Shown here one piece after another: positions 53,827-62,372 of a DNA stretch of 64,000 bases (positions are counted from its first letter, which is position 1; each line of letters begins with the position of its first letter). Origin of the DNA: Thermomonas fusca DSM 15424 (GTDB taxonomy: Bacteria; Pseudomonadota; Gammaproteobacteria; Xanthomonadales; Xanthomonadaceae). Under the pieces are notes generated by a model that did no database searches, was not told the origin of the DNA, and saw only the letters and a program-made list of their open reading frames with translations. Where the stretch lies: assembly GCF_000423885.1 (NCBI RefSeq), contig NZ_AUIV01000020.1, positions 1-64,000 on the forward strand, in the 5' to 3' direction. The position numbers and the translations under genes were made by a program.

Positions 53827-55044
53827 TCAGGAAAGCGGTTGGCCGGCCACGTAGATGCGCGTGGCCAATTGACCGCCAAGCCAATAGCACAGTTCGGCGG
53901 GGTGGGCGACTTCCCAGGCCACCAGATCGGCGCGCAGCCCCTTCCGCAGGATGCCGCGGTCCGCCAGGCCCAGTGCGCGCGCGGCGTTGACGGTGGCGCC
54001 GCGCAGCGCTTCTTCCGGGGTCAGCCGGAAATGCGTGCAGGCCAGCTGCATCGCCTGCCGCAGCGACAGCAGCGGCGACGTACCCGGGTTGCAGTCGGTG
54101 GCCACCGCCATCGCGACGCCGTGTTCGCGCAGCAGCGCTATCGGCGGCAGCTTCGTCTCCCGCAGCACGTGGAAGGCGCCGGGCAGCAGCACCGCCACCG
54201 TGCCGCGCTTCGCCATCGCGCGCACGCCGTCTTCGCCGGTGTATTCGACATGGTCTGCGGAGAGGCCGCCGAATTCCGCCGTCAGCGCGGCGCCGCCGAG
54301 GTCGCTGAGCTGGTCGGCGTGCAGCTTCACCGGGATGCCGAGCGTGCGCGCGGCTTCGAACAACCGGCGGGTCTGCGCCGGCGAGAAGCCGATGCTTTCG
54401 CAGAACGCGTCCACCGCGTCCACCAGCCCTTCCGCATGCAGCTGCGGCAGCCAATCGATCAGCGCATCGACGTAGCCGTCGGCGTCATCGCGGTATTCCG
54501 GCGGCAGCGCGTGCGCGGCCAGATAGGTGGTGCGCACGCCGATGCCCAGCAGCTGGCCGATGCGCCGCGCGACGCGCAGCATCTTGCGCTCGTTGTCGAG
54601 ATCCAGCCCGTAGCCGGACTTGATCTCCAGCGTGGCCACGCCGTCGCCCAGCAGCGCACGCGCGCGCGGCAGCGACTGCCGCAGCAGCTCGTCCTCGTCG
54701 GCCTGCCGCACGGCCGCCACGCTGGAGCGGATGCCGCCGCCGGCACGCGCGATCTGCTCGTAGCTGGCACCGTTGAGGCGCATGTCGAACTCGTTGGCGC
54801 GGTTGCCGGCGAACACCAGGTGGGTGTGGCAGTCGACCAGCGCCGGGGTGAGCAGGCGACCACCGAGGTCTTCGCTGCGGCCGATGCTGGTGCGCTTCGG
54901 CAAGGCATCCATCGGTCCCAGCCAGGCGATGCGGCCATCCGCGATCGCCAGCGCGGCGTTTTCCACCAGCCCGAACGGCGCCTCGCCGTCCAGCGTGGCC
55001 AAGGTGGCGTGGGTAAGCAGCAGATCCCAGCGGTGGGCCGGCAT
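53827..55044 (-). CDS. hutI: Imidazolonepropionase
   Basis: The 405-residue amidohydrolase opens 4-imidazolone-5-propionate to formiminoglutamate in histidine degradation. The metal motif VDCHTHLVFAGNRANEF is at about residue 70, with EIKSGYGLD (substrate loop), KLHADQLSDLGG and ATDCNPGTSPL further on, all as in HutI. Length is standard. It diverges from hutG; 163 bp separate the start codons. The M19 dipeptidase gene follows closely. Confidence 0.96.
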   Translation of the reverse strand: MPAHRWDLLLTHATLATLDGEAPFGLVENAALAIADGRIAWLGPMDALPKRTSIGRSEDLGGRLLTPALVDCHTHLVFAGNRANEFDMRLNGASYEQIARAGGGIRSSVAAVRQADEDELLRQSLPRARALLGDGVATLEIKSGYGLDLDNERKMLRVARRIGQLLGIGVRTTYLAAHALPPEYRDDADGYVDALIDWLPQLHAEGLVDAVDAFCESIGFSPAQTRRLFEAARTLGIPVKLHADQLSDLGGAALTAEFGGLSADHVEYTGEDGVRAMAKRGTVAVLLPGAFHVLRETKLPPIALLREHGVAMAVATDCNPGTSPLLSLRQAMQLACTHFRLTPEEALRGATVNAARALGLADRGILRKGLRADLVAWEVAHPAELCYWLGGQLATRIYVAGQPLS

Positions 55045-55143
55045 GGCGACGACTCCCTGATGCGCGTGCGGTTCGGGATTATCGCAAACGCGGTTGCCTG
55101 ATCGGTGCGGTGGCGGAAGCCGGCATCGGGCCGCGGCGTTTCC

Positions 55144-55149
55144 TAGAAT
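55144..55149 (+). promoter_or_regulatory. Predicted -10 of hutG
   Basis: TAGAAT (55144-55149) lies 27 bases before the small leader ORF and 59 before the hutG ATG. No convincing -35 was seen. Confidence 0.45.
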
Positions 55150-55175
55150 GGCGCATCGAAGCCAAGGAGTTCGCC

Positions 55176-55211
55176 ATGCATCCCTTCACCGCCCGCGAGC
55201 CGTCGGCATGA
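55176..55211 (+). CDS. Possible 11-codon leader ORF overlapping the hutG start
   Basis: AAGGAG (55164-55169) is well placed before ATG 55176, which opens MHPFTAREPSA and stops at TGA 55209-55211. That stop overlaps the hutG ATG at 55208 (ATGA). hutG itself has no good Shine-Dalgarno of its own, so ribosomes may reach it by re-initiation after this uORF. No homology is claimed for the peptide. Confidence 0.4.
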   Translation: MHPFTAREPSA

Positions 55212-56158
55212 GCGCCATCGAAGGCTGGAGCGGCCGCATCGACCTGCCCGAGGATGCATCGACCCGTCGCTGGCATCAGTGGGTGCGGGCGCCGCAGCCG
55301 GGCAGTGAGCCGGGCGTGGCGGTGCTGGGCTTCGCCTGCGACGAAGGCGTGCGCCGCAACCACGGCCGCGTGGGCGCGGCGGAAGGACCGGCGGCGCTGC
55401 GCAGGATGCTGTCCAACCTGCCGGTACTGGACGACGCCCCGCTGTACGACGCCGGCACCGTCGCCTGCGCCGATGGCGATCTGGAAGCCGCGCAGACGCG
55501 CTACGCCGAGGCGATGGCGGCGCTGCTGGACGCCGGTCACCTGGCGGTGGGGCTGGGCGGCGGCCACGAGATCGCCTTCGCCAGCTACCTGGGCCTGGCG
55601 CGGCACCTGCGCGCGCGCAGGCCGCGGGTGGCCATCGTCAACATCGACGCTCATTTCGACCTGCGCCGGCAGGACCAGGGCAGTTCCGGCACGCCGTTCC
55701 TGCAGGCCATCGAAGATGCGCGCGAACGCGGCCTGCCGCTGGACTATCTGGCCTACGGCATCAGCGCCGCCGCCAACACCCGCGTGCTGTTCGATACCGC
55801 CAACGCACTGGGCGTGCACTACGTGCGCGACGACGAACTCGGCCTGCTCGAGTTGCCGCAGCGATTGGCCGAACTGAAGGAGAAGCTGGCCGACGTCGAT
55901 GCGATCTACCTGACCATCGACATCGACGGCCTGCCGCACGCGATGGCCCCCGGCGTCAGCGCGCCGGCTGCGCGCGGGGTGCCGATGGAGGTGGTGGAGC
56001 CGCTGCTCGACGCTGTCGCCGCCACCGGCAAGTTGATGCTGATGGACGTTGCGGAATTGTCGCCGCCGCTGGATCGCGACAACGTCACCGCGCGCGTCGC
56101 TGCGCGCCTGATCCACCGGGTGGCGCATGCAGCGATGATGGCCACGCGCGCGTCATAG
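55208..56158 (+). CDS. hutG: Formimidoylglutamase (arginase/ureohydrolase family)
   Basis: The 316-residue ureohydrolase converts N-formimidoyl-glutamate to glutamate and formamide, the one-step end of the short hut route. Manganese ligands are in GLGGGHEIAFASYLG, VNIDAHFDLRRQ and YLTIDIDGLPHAM. The N-terminal WSGRIDLPE is typical of HutG of this type. The ATG at 55208 overlaps the stop of an 11-codon upstream ORF. It is divergent from hutI; the ogt gene converges on it. Confidence 0.93.
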   Translation: MSAIEGWSGRIDLPEDASTRRWHQWVRAPQPGSEPGVAVLGFACDEGVRRNHGRVGAAEGPAALRRMLSNLPVLDDAPLYDAGTVACADGDLEAAQTRYAEAMAALLDAGHLAVGLGGGHEIAFASYLGLARHLRARRPRVAIVNIDAHFDLRRQDQGSSGTPFLQAIEDARERGLPLDYLAYGISAAANTRVLFDTANALGVHYVRDDELGLLELPQRLAELKEKLADVDAIYLTIDIDGLPHAMAPGVSAPAARGVPMEVVEPLLDAVAATGKLMLMDVAELSPPLDRDNVTARVAARLIHRVAHAAMMATRAS

Positions 56159-56197
56159 GCCGTGCTTGCGCCACGGAGCGCCGCCACGCGGGCGACG

Positions 56198-56722
56198 CTA
56201 GAACAGGCTGCCGGTGGCCGGCACGTGACCGAACAGATCGGCAGCCGGCGGCAGTCCACCCTCCAGCCGCAGCAATGCTTCCTTCACCGGCAGGCCGCCA
56301 CCGAAGCCGGTCAGCGCGCCGTCGGTGCCGATCACCCGGTGGCAGGGGAGCACGATCGGCAGCGGGTTGCGACCGTTGGCCGCGCCCACCGCGCGGGTGC
56401 CGTTGGGGTTGTCCAAGCGCTGCGCCAGCTGCGCATAGCTGATGGTGTCGCCGAACGGGATCCGCGCCAGCTCCCACCAGACCCGCAGCTGGAACCCGGT
56501 GCCCTGTGGCGCCAGCGGCAGCTCGAAGCGCTGGCGCTTGCCGGCGAAATATTCGCCAAGCTGCGCCTCGGCGGCCTGCAGCACCTCGTTGTCGCCGCCG
56601 TGCCAGTCGGCGCGGTTGGCGGGATGGCGGTTGTGGCGGAACTCGATGTGGCGCAGCCCGCTGGCATCCGCCGCCAGCATCAGCGGCCCCACCGGGCTGT
56701 CGATCCGGCGGCACAGGATCAC
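56198..56722 (-). CDS. ogt: Methylated-DNA-protein-cysteine methyltransferase
   Basis: The 174-residue suicide repair protein takes alkyl groups from O6-methylguanine onto the cysteine in LPIVLPCHRVIGTDG (about residue 141). The helix-turn-helix region ISYAQLAQRLDNPNGTRAVG precedes it. It is Ogt-like, without the Ada N-terminal domain. The GTG start at 56722 overlaps the preceding TGA as GTGA, which supports it over longer readings that would run through the phosphodiesterase gene. It is thus translationally coupled to that gene. Confidence 0.92.
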   Translation of the reverse strand: MILCRRIDSPVGPLMLAADASGLRHIEFRHNRHPANRADWHGGDNEVLQAAEAQLGEYFAGKRQRFELPLAPQGTGFQLRVWWELARIPFGDTISYAQLAQRLDNPNGTRAVGAANGRNPLPIVLPCHRVIGTDGALTGFGGGLPVKEALLRLEGGLPPAADLFGHVPATGSLF

Positions 56723-57966
56723 CGCGCTGGCTCCAGCGCCGGCAGCAGCGGGGAAATGTCGCCGTCGTTGTCCTCCGGCTGCAGCGCCAGCAGGCGCATC
56801 AGCAGCGGATAAACATCGACGTTGTCGAACACCGGCAGGCGGGTGCCGGGGCGGAACGCAGGGCCGGCGGCGATGAAGGTGGCGCGCATCGATGGCAACG
56901 ACGGGTCGTAGCCATGCGAGCCGCGCGCGTGCGCCTGCTGCAGGCGGGTCGCGCGTGCCTGTGCAAACAAGGCATCCCAGCCGGGTGCCATCTGGCAAAC
57001 GATGGCGGGAATGCGCGGATGGCTGCCGTAATGCCAGTGCGCGGGCAGCTCGCCCTTGCGCCAGCACCGGTACTGCGGGTGCGCGCCCAGCAGCTGGCGC
57101 TCGGCCACGGCGACCTTGCCGGCACGCGGCGCGAAGCCGATCACCTGGCCCACGCTGACCGCCTGCGCCACTCCCGGCGGGGCCATGTCTTCGACGGCGA
57201 TGCTCTGCCCCGGCGGCACGGTTTCGAAGCCGTGGTCGGAGACAACGACCAGATTGGTGGCGTCCAGTTGGCCGGCGGCACGCAGGCCATCCAGCAGTTG
57301 CCCCAGCGCTGCATCCACGCGGGCGCGGGCGGCGCGCGCAGCCGCTGACCCCGGGCCCTGATCGTGGCTGACGTGGTCGACCACATCGAAGTACAGGGTG
57401 ATGAACCGCGGCCGCTCCGCGGTTGGCAGGCGCAGCCATTCCAGTACCTGGGCGACGCGGTCGGCATCGCTGACCTCCCCGTCATAGCTGCGCCAGCGCC
57501 ATGGCCGCACGCCGTCGATCTCCGCCTCGCTGCCGGGCCAGAACATGGTGGCCGCGCGCAGGCCGGCGCGCTGCACGCTGATCCACACCGGCGTGCCGCC
57601 CTGCCACCAGCCGGCGTTGCCCACCGCCTCGCGGTTGCTCAGGCGGAACTCGCCAAGGCCGGCATCCTCCATCGTGTTGTGGATGATCCCGTGCTGGTTG
57701 GGCCGCCGCCCCGTGACCAGCGTGTAGTGGTTCGGAAAGGTGAGGCTGGGGTAGGACGGCCGCATCCCCTGCGCGCGCACGTTGGCGTTGGCCAGCGCAT
57801 CCAGCACCGGCATCTGCTCACGGGTGACATCGGTGGGGCGCAGGCCATCCACGGAGATCAGCAGCAGCGTGGCAGGCTGCGGGACGGGTGGTGACGGAGG
57901 CCGGGTGGCGCAGGCGGACACCAGCAGCACGATCGCCAGCAGTCCGCTTCGGAAGAAGGTTCGCAT
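56719..57966 (-). CDS. NPP-type ectonucleotide pyrophosphatase/phosphodiesterase, lipoprotein
   Basis: The 415-residue protein has a lipoprotein signal (LLAIVLLVSACATRP, Cys at about residue 19) and the alkaline-phosphatase superfamily core of the NPP type. The metal site is LISVDGLRPTDV, the Thr nucleophile lies in YPSLTFPNHYTLVTGRRPNQ, and DVVDHVSHDQGPG and VVVSDHGFETV supply further ligands. Such enzymes split phosphodiesters such as nucleotides or phospholipid headgroups outside the cytoplasm. The ATG at 57966 begins the lipoprotein signal. Its stop overlaps the ogt start. Confidence 0.9.
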   Translation of the reverse strand: MRTFFRSGLLAIVLLVSACATRPPSPPVPQPATLLLISVDGLRPTDVTREQMPVLDALANANVRAQGMRPSYPSLTFPNHYTLVTGRRPNQHGIIHNTMEDAGLGEFRLSNREAVGNAGWWQGGTPVWISVQRAGLRAATMFWPGSEAEIDGVRPWRWRSYDGEVSDADRVAQVLEWLRLPTAERPRFITLYFDVVDHVSHDQGPGSAAARAARARVDAALGQLLDGLRAAGQLDATNLVVVSDHGFETVPPGQSIAVEDMAPPGVAQAVSVGQVIGFAPRAGKVAVAERQLLGAHPQYRCWRKGELPAHWHYGSHPRIPAIVCQMAPGWDALFAQARATRLQQAHARGSHGYDPSLPSMRATFIAAGPAFRPGTRLPVFDNVDVYPLLMRLLALQPEDNDGDISPLLPALEPAR

Positions 57967-58009
57967 CCAATGGATGATAGCGAAGCGGGATATCGCTTTG
58001 TCGCGCGGA

Positions 58010-58591
58010 TCAGCTGCGCAACCCATCCAGCAGGTGGTGCAGGGAAGTGGTGAAGAAGGCGCGGAACCCCGCTTCGTCGAAGCTGAAGCGGCCGGCGCGT
58101 TGCAGCGCGATCAGGCCGTGCGCATGCGCCCATACCGTCATGGTCAGCGCCCAGGCATCGCCCCCGCGCAGCTGGCCCCGCGCCTGCGCCTCCACCACCG
58201 CTTCGTGCATCACATTGGCGGTGGGCGATTGTCCTGCGATGAAATCCGCGGGGAAGCGCCGCGCGTTGCGGCGGCGCGCGAGGAAAGCGTGGTCGAACAG
58301 GTGCGGGTAGGCCAGCGCGTAGTCGAGGTAGATCTGCTGGGTCGCCAGCAGCCGCGCGAGCGGGTCCTTGCCTTGGCGGTGCGCGTCCCAGTGGCGGGCG
58401 ATCTCGTCGAAGCTGTCATCGCTGATCTTTCCCAGCAGCGCCTCGCGGCTGCGGAAATGCCGGTAGATCGCGGTCGGGGTGATGCCCACCGCGTCTGCCA
58501 CCTTGCGCATGCTCACGCTGTCTGCGCCTTCGCGCTCGAACAGCGCGCGCGCGGCGTTGAGGATGCGGGTGGCGGTATCGGGGTGGGCCAT
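58010..58591 (-). CDS. TetR-family transcriptional regulator
   Basis: The 193-residue protein has a TetR DNA-binding domain (TRILNAARALFEREGADSVS, then MRKVADAVGITPTAIYRHFR at about residues 29-48). The C-terminal ligand domain resembles WHG/TetR_C_13-like helices. It is divergent from hutU, and a 17-bp palindrome abuts its start codon, suggesting autorepression and possible control of hutU. In many proteobacteria hut genes are instead controlled by the GntR-type HutC, so the link is inferred. Confidence 0.88.
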   Translation of the reverse strand: MAHPDTATRILNAARALFEREGADSVSMRKVADAVGITPTAIYRHFRSREALLGKISDDSFDEIARHWDAHRQGKDPLARLLATQQIYLDYALAYPHLFDHAFLARRRNARRFPADFIAGQSPTANVMHEAVVEAQARGQLRGGDAWALTMTVWAHAHGLIALQRAGRFSFDEAGFRAFFTTSLHHLLDGLRS

Positions 58592-58607
58592 GTTTACAGC
58601 GTAAACA
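58591..58607. promoter_or_regulatory. Operator-like palindrome at the tetR start
   Basis: TGTTTACAGCGTAAACA (58591-58607) is a perfect 7-bp inverted repeat with a 3-bp centre. Its first base is the start of the tetR ATG. TetR-type regulators commonly bind such sites in their own promoters. Confidence 0.65.
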
Positions 58608-58727
58608 AAGCGGCGGAAATCGCGCAAATCCGGACCGGAATCCGCCGAATCCGCGGCCTGCGTGCTGGCGGCACATACGGATGCGGCGCAGACTTTTCGC
58701 CATCCCATTTCGCCGTTGGAGCGCGCC

Positions 58728-60398
58728 ATGACCGCCAGCAACCGCCATGATCCGTCCCGTTCGATCCGCGCGCCGCGTGGCAACCAGCTGAACTGCAGGA
58801 GCTGGCTGACCGAGGCGCCGTTCCGGATGCTGCAGAACAACCTGGATGCGGAAGTGGCGGAAGATCCGGCCTCGCTGGTGGTGTACGGCGGCATCGGCCG
58901 CGCCGCACGCGACTGGGACTGCTACGACCGGATCCTCGAGACCCTGAAGACCCTCGGCGACGACGAAACCCTGCTGGTGCAGTCCGGCAAGCCGGTGGGG
59001 GTGTTCCCCACCCATGCGGACGCGCCGCGCGTGCTGATCGCCAATTCCAACCTGGTGCCGCACTGGGCCAACTGGGAGCACTTCAACGAGCTCGATAAGA
59101 AGGGCCTGATGATGTACGGGCAGATGACCGCCGGCAGCTGGATCTACATCGGCAGCCAGGGCATCGTGCAGGGCACCTACGAAACCTTCGTGGAAATGGG
59201 CCGCCAGCACTACGGCGGATCGCTGAAAGGCAAATGGCTGCTGACCGCCGGGCTTGGCGGCATGGGCGGCGCGCAGCCCCTGGCGGCATCGCTGGCCGGC
59301 ATGAGCAGCCTCAACATCGAATGCCGCCAGAGCAGCATCGACTTCCGCCTGAAGACCCGCTACGTCGACGAGCAGGCCAGCGACATCGACGACGCGCTGG
59401 CCCGCATCGCCAGATACACGGCGGCCGGCGAGGCCAAGTCCATCGCCCTGCTGGGCAACGCCGCGGAAATCCTGCCGGAGCTGGCGCGCCGCGGCGTGCG
59501 CCCGGACTGTGTGACCGACCAGACCAGCGCGCACGACCCAGTGCACGGCTACCTGCCGATCGGCTGGACGCTGGAACAGTGGCTGGCCGAACAGAAGGCG
59601 AACCCGGAGAAGGTGCGCGACGCAGCCAAGCAGTCGATGCGCTTGCACGTGGAGGCGATGCTGGCCTTCCATGCCGCCGGCATCCCGACCGTGGACTACG
59701 GCAACAACATCCGCCAGATGGCGTTCGATGTCGGCTGCGAAAACGCCTTCGCCTTCCCCGGCTTCGTGCCGGCCTACGTGCGCCCGTTGTTCTGCCGCGG
59801 CGTCGGCCCGTTCCGCTGGGTGGCGCTCAGCGGCGATCCGGAAGACATCTACAGGACCGATGCCAAGGTCAAGGAGCTGATCCCGGACGATGCCCACCTG
59901 CACAACTGGCTGGACATGGCGCGCGAGCGGATCAGCTTTCAGGGCCTGCCGGCGCGGATCTGCTGGGTGGGCCTGGGCCTGCGCCACAAGCTGGGCCTGG
60001 CGTTCAACGAAATGGTCCGCAACGGCGAACTGAAGGCGCCGGTGGTGATCGGCCGCGACCATCTCGACAGTGGTTCTGTGGCCTCGCCCAATCGCGAAAC
60101 GGAATCCATGCGCGATGGTTCCGACGCCGTCTCCGACTGGCCGCTGCTCAACGCCATGCTCAACGTTGCTGGCGGCGCGACCTGGGTGAGCCTGCACCAC
60201 GGCGGCGGCGTCGGCATGGGCTATTCGCAGCATTCCGGCGTGGTCATCGTCTGCGACGGCAGCGAGGCCGCCGACAAGCGCATCGCCCGCGTGCTCTGGA
60301 ACGACCCCGGCACCGGCGTGATGCGCCATGCCGATGCCGGCTACGAGATCGCCAGGGACTGTGCGCGTGAGCAGGGCCTGAAGCTGCCGATGCTGTGA
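58728..60398 (+). CDS. hutU: Urocanate hydratase
   Basis: The 556-residue NAD-dependent enzyme converts urocanate to imidazolonepropionate. Recognisable segments include QMTAGSWIYIGSQGIVQGTY, the NAD loop LTAGLGGMGGAQPLAASLAG, and FPGFVPAYVRPLFCRGVGPF with the catalytic cysteine. The C-terminal GGATWVSLHHGGGVGMGYSQ is intact. The ATG at 58728 gives the standard start; the 136-bp gap to tetR contains its operator-like site. hutH (histidine ammonia-lyase) is not in the window. Confidence 0.97.
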   Translation: MTASNRHDPSRSIRAPRGNQLNCRSWLTEAPFRMLQNNLDAEVAEDPASLVVYGGIGRAARDWDCYDRILETLKTLGDDETLLVQSGKPVGVFPTHADAPRVLIANSNLVPHWANWEHFNELDKKGLMMYGQMTAGSWIYIGSQGIVQGTYETFVEMGRQHYGGSLKGKWLLTAGLGGMGGAQPLAASLAGMSSLNIECRQSSIDFRLKTRYVDEQASDIDDALARIARYTAAGEAKSIALLGNAAEILPELARRGVRPDCVTDQTSAHDPVHGYLPIGWTLEQWLAEQKANPEKVRDAAKQSMRLHVEAMLAFHAAGIPTVDYGNNIRQMAFDVGCENAFAFPGFVPAYVRPLFCRGVGPFRWVALSGDPEDIYRTDAKVKELIPDDAHLHNWLDMARERISFQGLPARICWVGLGLRHKLGLAFNEMVRNGELKAPVVIGRDHLDSGSVASPNRETESMRDGSDAVSDWPLLNAMLNVAGGATWVSLHHGGGVGMGYSQHSGVVIVCDGSEAADKRIARVLWNDPGTGVMRHADAGYEIARDCAREQGLKLPML

Positions 60399-60473
60399 AT
60401 CCCGCCACGGCGAACGTGGGTCCCCATCGAGTTGGGCGCACAATGCGGGGTTTCCAGACCCACCGGATGTGCC

Positions 60474-60692
60474 ATGGACGTTGAAGAACTGATCAAGGCT
60501 GCCCTGCGCGAGGCCGGCTATGGCGCCGACGCCATCGGTTCGGCCCTGCCGCGCATCATGCGCATCCTGCAGGCGGAGGATGTCCGCCTGGAGGTCGGAC
60601 GTCCGCTTTCGCGCAAGGAGCGCGAGTACGTACGCGTGCAACTGGAGATCGGCCTGAGCGTGTCGGAAGTGCTGGCAGGCTTGAAGGCTTGA
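60474..60692 (+). CDS. Small conserved hypothetical protein
   Basis: The 72-residue protein (MDVEELIKAALREAGYGADA to VSEVLAGLKA) looks all-helical with a basic middle (SRKEREYVRVQLE). I do not recognise a family with confidence. It starts 75 bases after hutU and ends four bases before the ATP-grasp gene, with which it is probably co-translated. The ATG at 60474 is preferred to an upstream GTG. Confidence 0.6.
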   Translation: MDVEELIKAALREAGYGADAIGSALPRIMRILQAEDVRLEVGRPLSRKEREYVRVQLEIGLSVSEVLAGLKA

Positions 60693-60696
60693 AGGC

Positions 60697-61578
60697 ATGA
60701 CCCGCGTCGCCATCCTGACCCCGGATCCGGCGGAAGCCGCGTATCCCGAGTTGTGGCCGAAAGTGCTGGCACGCCTGCAGCGCGCGCTGGACACGGCAGG
60801 TATCGACGCCACGCCGACGGCGTGGACGGTGCACGTGGACGATGCGTCGGGCCTGCGCGGCTACGCCTGCGTGCTGCCGCTGCTGGCCTGGGGCTACCAC
60901 CACGACGCCGCCCGCTGGCAGCGGGCCTGCGCCACCTGGCAGCGCGAAGGCCTGCCGCTGGCGAATCCGGCCAAGGTGCTGGCGTGGAACACCGACAAGC
61001 GCTACCTGCGCGAGCTGGCCGAGCGTGGCGTCGCGATTGCGCCCACAACCTTCGTGGATGCGCTGTCGCAGGCAGCGGTGGAGTGCGCGTTCGCCGACAC
61101 CGGCGCGGATGAGCTGATCGCCAAGCCGGCGATTTCCGGCGGCGCGTGGAAAACCCGGCGCCTGCGGCGTGGCGATGTCGTCGATGCGGCGGAGCCCATG
61201 CCGATGTTGCTGCAGCCTTACCTGCCGACCATCGAAACGCTGGGCGAAACCTCGCTGCTGTATTTCGGCGACCATCTCAGCCACGCGGTGAACAAGCGGC
61301 CGGTGGCGGGCGAGTTCCGCATCCAGGAAGAATTCGGCGGCCAATACACGCTGGTGCCGACGCCGCCGGCCGCGGCGTTGGCGCTTGCGCGGCAGGTGCT
61401 GGAGGCCATCGGCGAGCCGCTGCTGTACGCGCGTATCGACGTGCTGCCGGATGCCGACGGCCGCTGGCTGCTGATGGAGGCGGAGTTGATCGAGCCGGAT
61501 TTCTACCTCGGCCTGGATCCCGCGCAGGGCGCGGGTTTCGCGCAGGCGCTGCGGGAGCGGGTGGGCGCCGGCCGTTGA
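60697..61578 (+). CDS. ATP-grasp protein (DcsG/glutathione-synthetase-like)
   Basis: The 293-residue product has ATP-grasp elements in order. These are a substrate/ATP lysine region KVLAWNTDKRYLRELAERGV, ELIAKPAISGGAWKTRRLRR (phosphate/lysine loop), LLQPYLPTIETLGETSLLYF, and the metal site LMEAELIEPDFYLGL. This order resembles RimK- or DcsG-type ligases (DcsG: cycloserine synthesis), but the substrate is unknown. It follows the small hypothetical by four bases. The next gene is a FrnE-type oxidoreductase 80 bases on. Confidence 0.75.
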   Translation: MTRVAILTPDPAEAAYPELWPKVLARLQRALDTAGIDATPTAWTVHVDDASGLRGYACVLPLLAWGYHHDAARWQRACATWQREGLPLANPAKVLAWNTDKRYLRELAERGVAIAPTTFVDALSQAAVECAFADTGADELIAKPAISGGAWKTRRLRRGDVVDAAEPMPMLLQPYLPTIETLGETSLLYFGDHLSHAVNKRPVAGEFRIQEEFGGQYTLVPTPPAAALALARQVLEAIGEPLLYARIDVLPDADGRWLLMEAELIEPDFYLGLDPAQGAGFAQALRERVGAGR

Positions 61579-61658
61579 GCGACGCTGCGTTGCAGCGCCG
61601 GGGGTGAAGCAACGCCGGCGTCGTGGCACCCTGCAACGCTTCGTCCGGAGATTTTGCA

Positions 61659-62312
61659 ATGACCAAGCTGCGCATCGATTTCGTGTCCGACGTGGTCTGC
61701 CCGTGGTGCGCGGTCGGCCTTGCCTCGCTGGAGCAGGCGCTGCGCCAGCTGCAGGGCGAGGTGGAAGCGGAGATCCATTTCCAGCCGTTCGAGCTGGACC
61801 CGAACATGCCGGCCGACGGCATGGACGTTGCCGACAACCTCAAGCGCAAGTACGGCATGAGCGACGCGCAGCTGGCGGAAAACCAGGCGCGAATCCGCGA
61901 CCGCGGCGCCGAGCTTGGCTTCAGCTTCGACTTCAACGCCCGCAGCCGCACCTGGAACACGTTCGATGCGCACCGCCTGCTGCACTGGGCGGCGGCGGAA
62001 GCCCAGGAGCGTCAGCTGCCGCTGAAGCGGGCGCTGCTGGTGGCCAACTTCAGCGAAGGCCGCGATATCAGCGACCACGCGGTGCTCGCGGACGTGGCCG
62101 CTGGTGTCGGCCTCGATGCGGAGCGGGCAGGCGCGGTGCTGGCAGGTGGCGAGTTCGCCGATGCCGTGCGCGACGCGGAGAAGTTCTTCCAGGGCCTGGG
62201 CATCAGCAGCGTGCCGGCGGTGATCGTGGAGCGGAAGCACCTGATTTCCGGCGGCCAGCCGCCGGAGGTGTTCGAGCGCGCGCTGCGAGAGATCGCAGCG
62301 GCAGCGGACTGA
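61659..62312 (+). CDS. FrnE-like DsbA-family oxidoreductase
   Basis: The 217-residue cytosolic protein is a DsbA-fold oxidoreductase of the FrnE type. It has the active-site CPWC in FVSDVVCPWCAVGLASLEQA (residues about 11-14), the cis-proline region GISSVPAVIVERKHLISGGQ, and no signal peptide. Related proteins act in polyketide tailoring or in oxidative-stress responses. The ATG at 61659 gives MTKLRIDFVSDVVCPWC; the in-frame stretch upstream is rejected. It converges with the next gene across an 8-bp hairpin. Confidence 0.88.
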   Translation: MTKLRIDFVSDVVCPWCAVGLASLEQALRQLQGEVEAEIHFQPFELDPNMPADGMDVADNLKRKYGMSDAQLAENQARIRDRGAELGFSFDFNARSRTWNTFDAHRLLHWAAAEAQERQLPLKRALLVANFSEGRDISDHAVLADVAAGVGLDAERAGAVLAGGEFADAVRDAEKFFQGLGISSVPAVIVERKHLISGGQPPEVFERALREIAAAAD

Positions 62313-62327
62313 GGATCGGCCTGGCAG

Positions 62328-62350
62328 GCGCGGACAGCCAGCGTCCGCGC
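62328..62350. terminator. Hairpin between convergent FrnE-like and ATP-grasp-like genes
   Basis: GCGCGGAC (62328-62335) pairs perfectly with GTCCGCGC (62343-62350) around a seven-base loop in the 60-bp gap between converging stops. No T-run is present. Confidence 0.5.
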
Positions 62351-62372
62351 GACTGCGTGGGCGGGCGATGCT

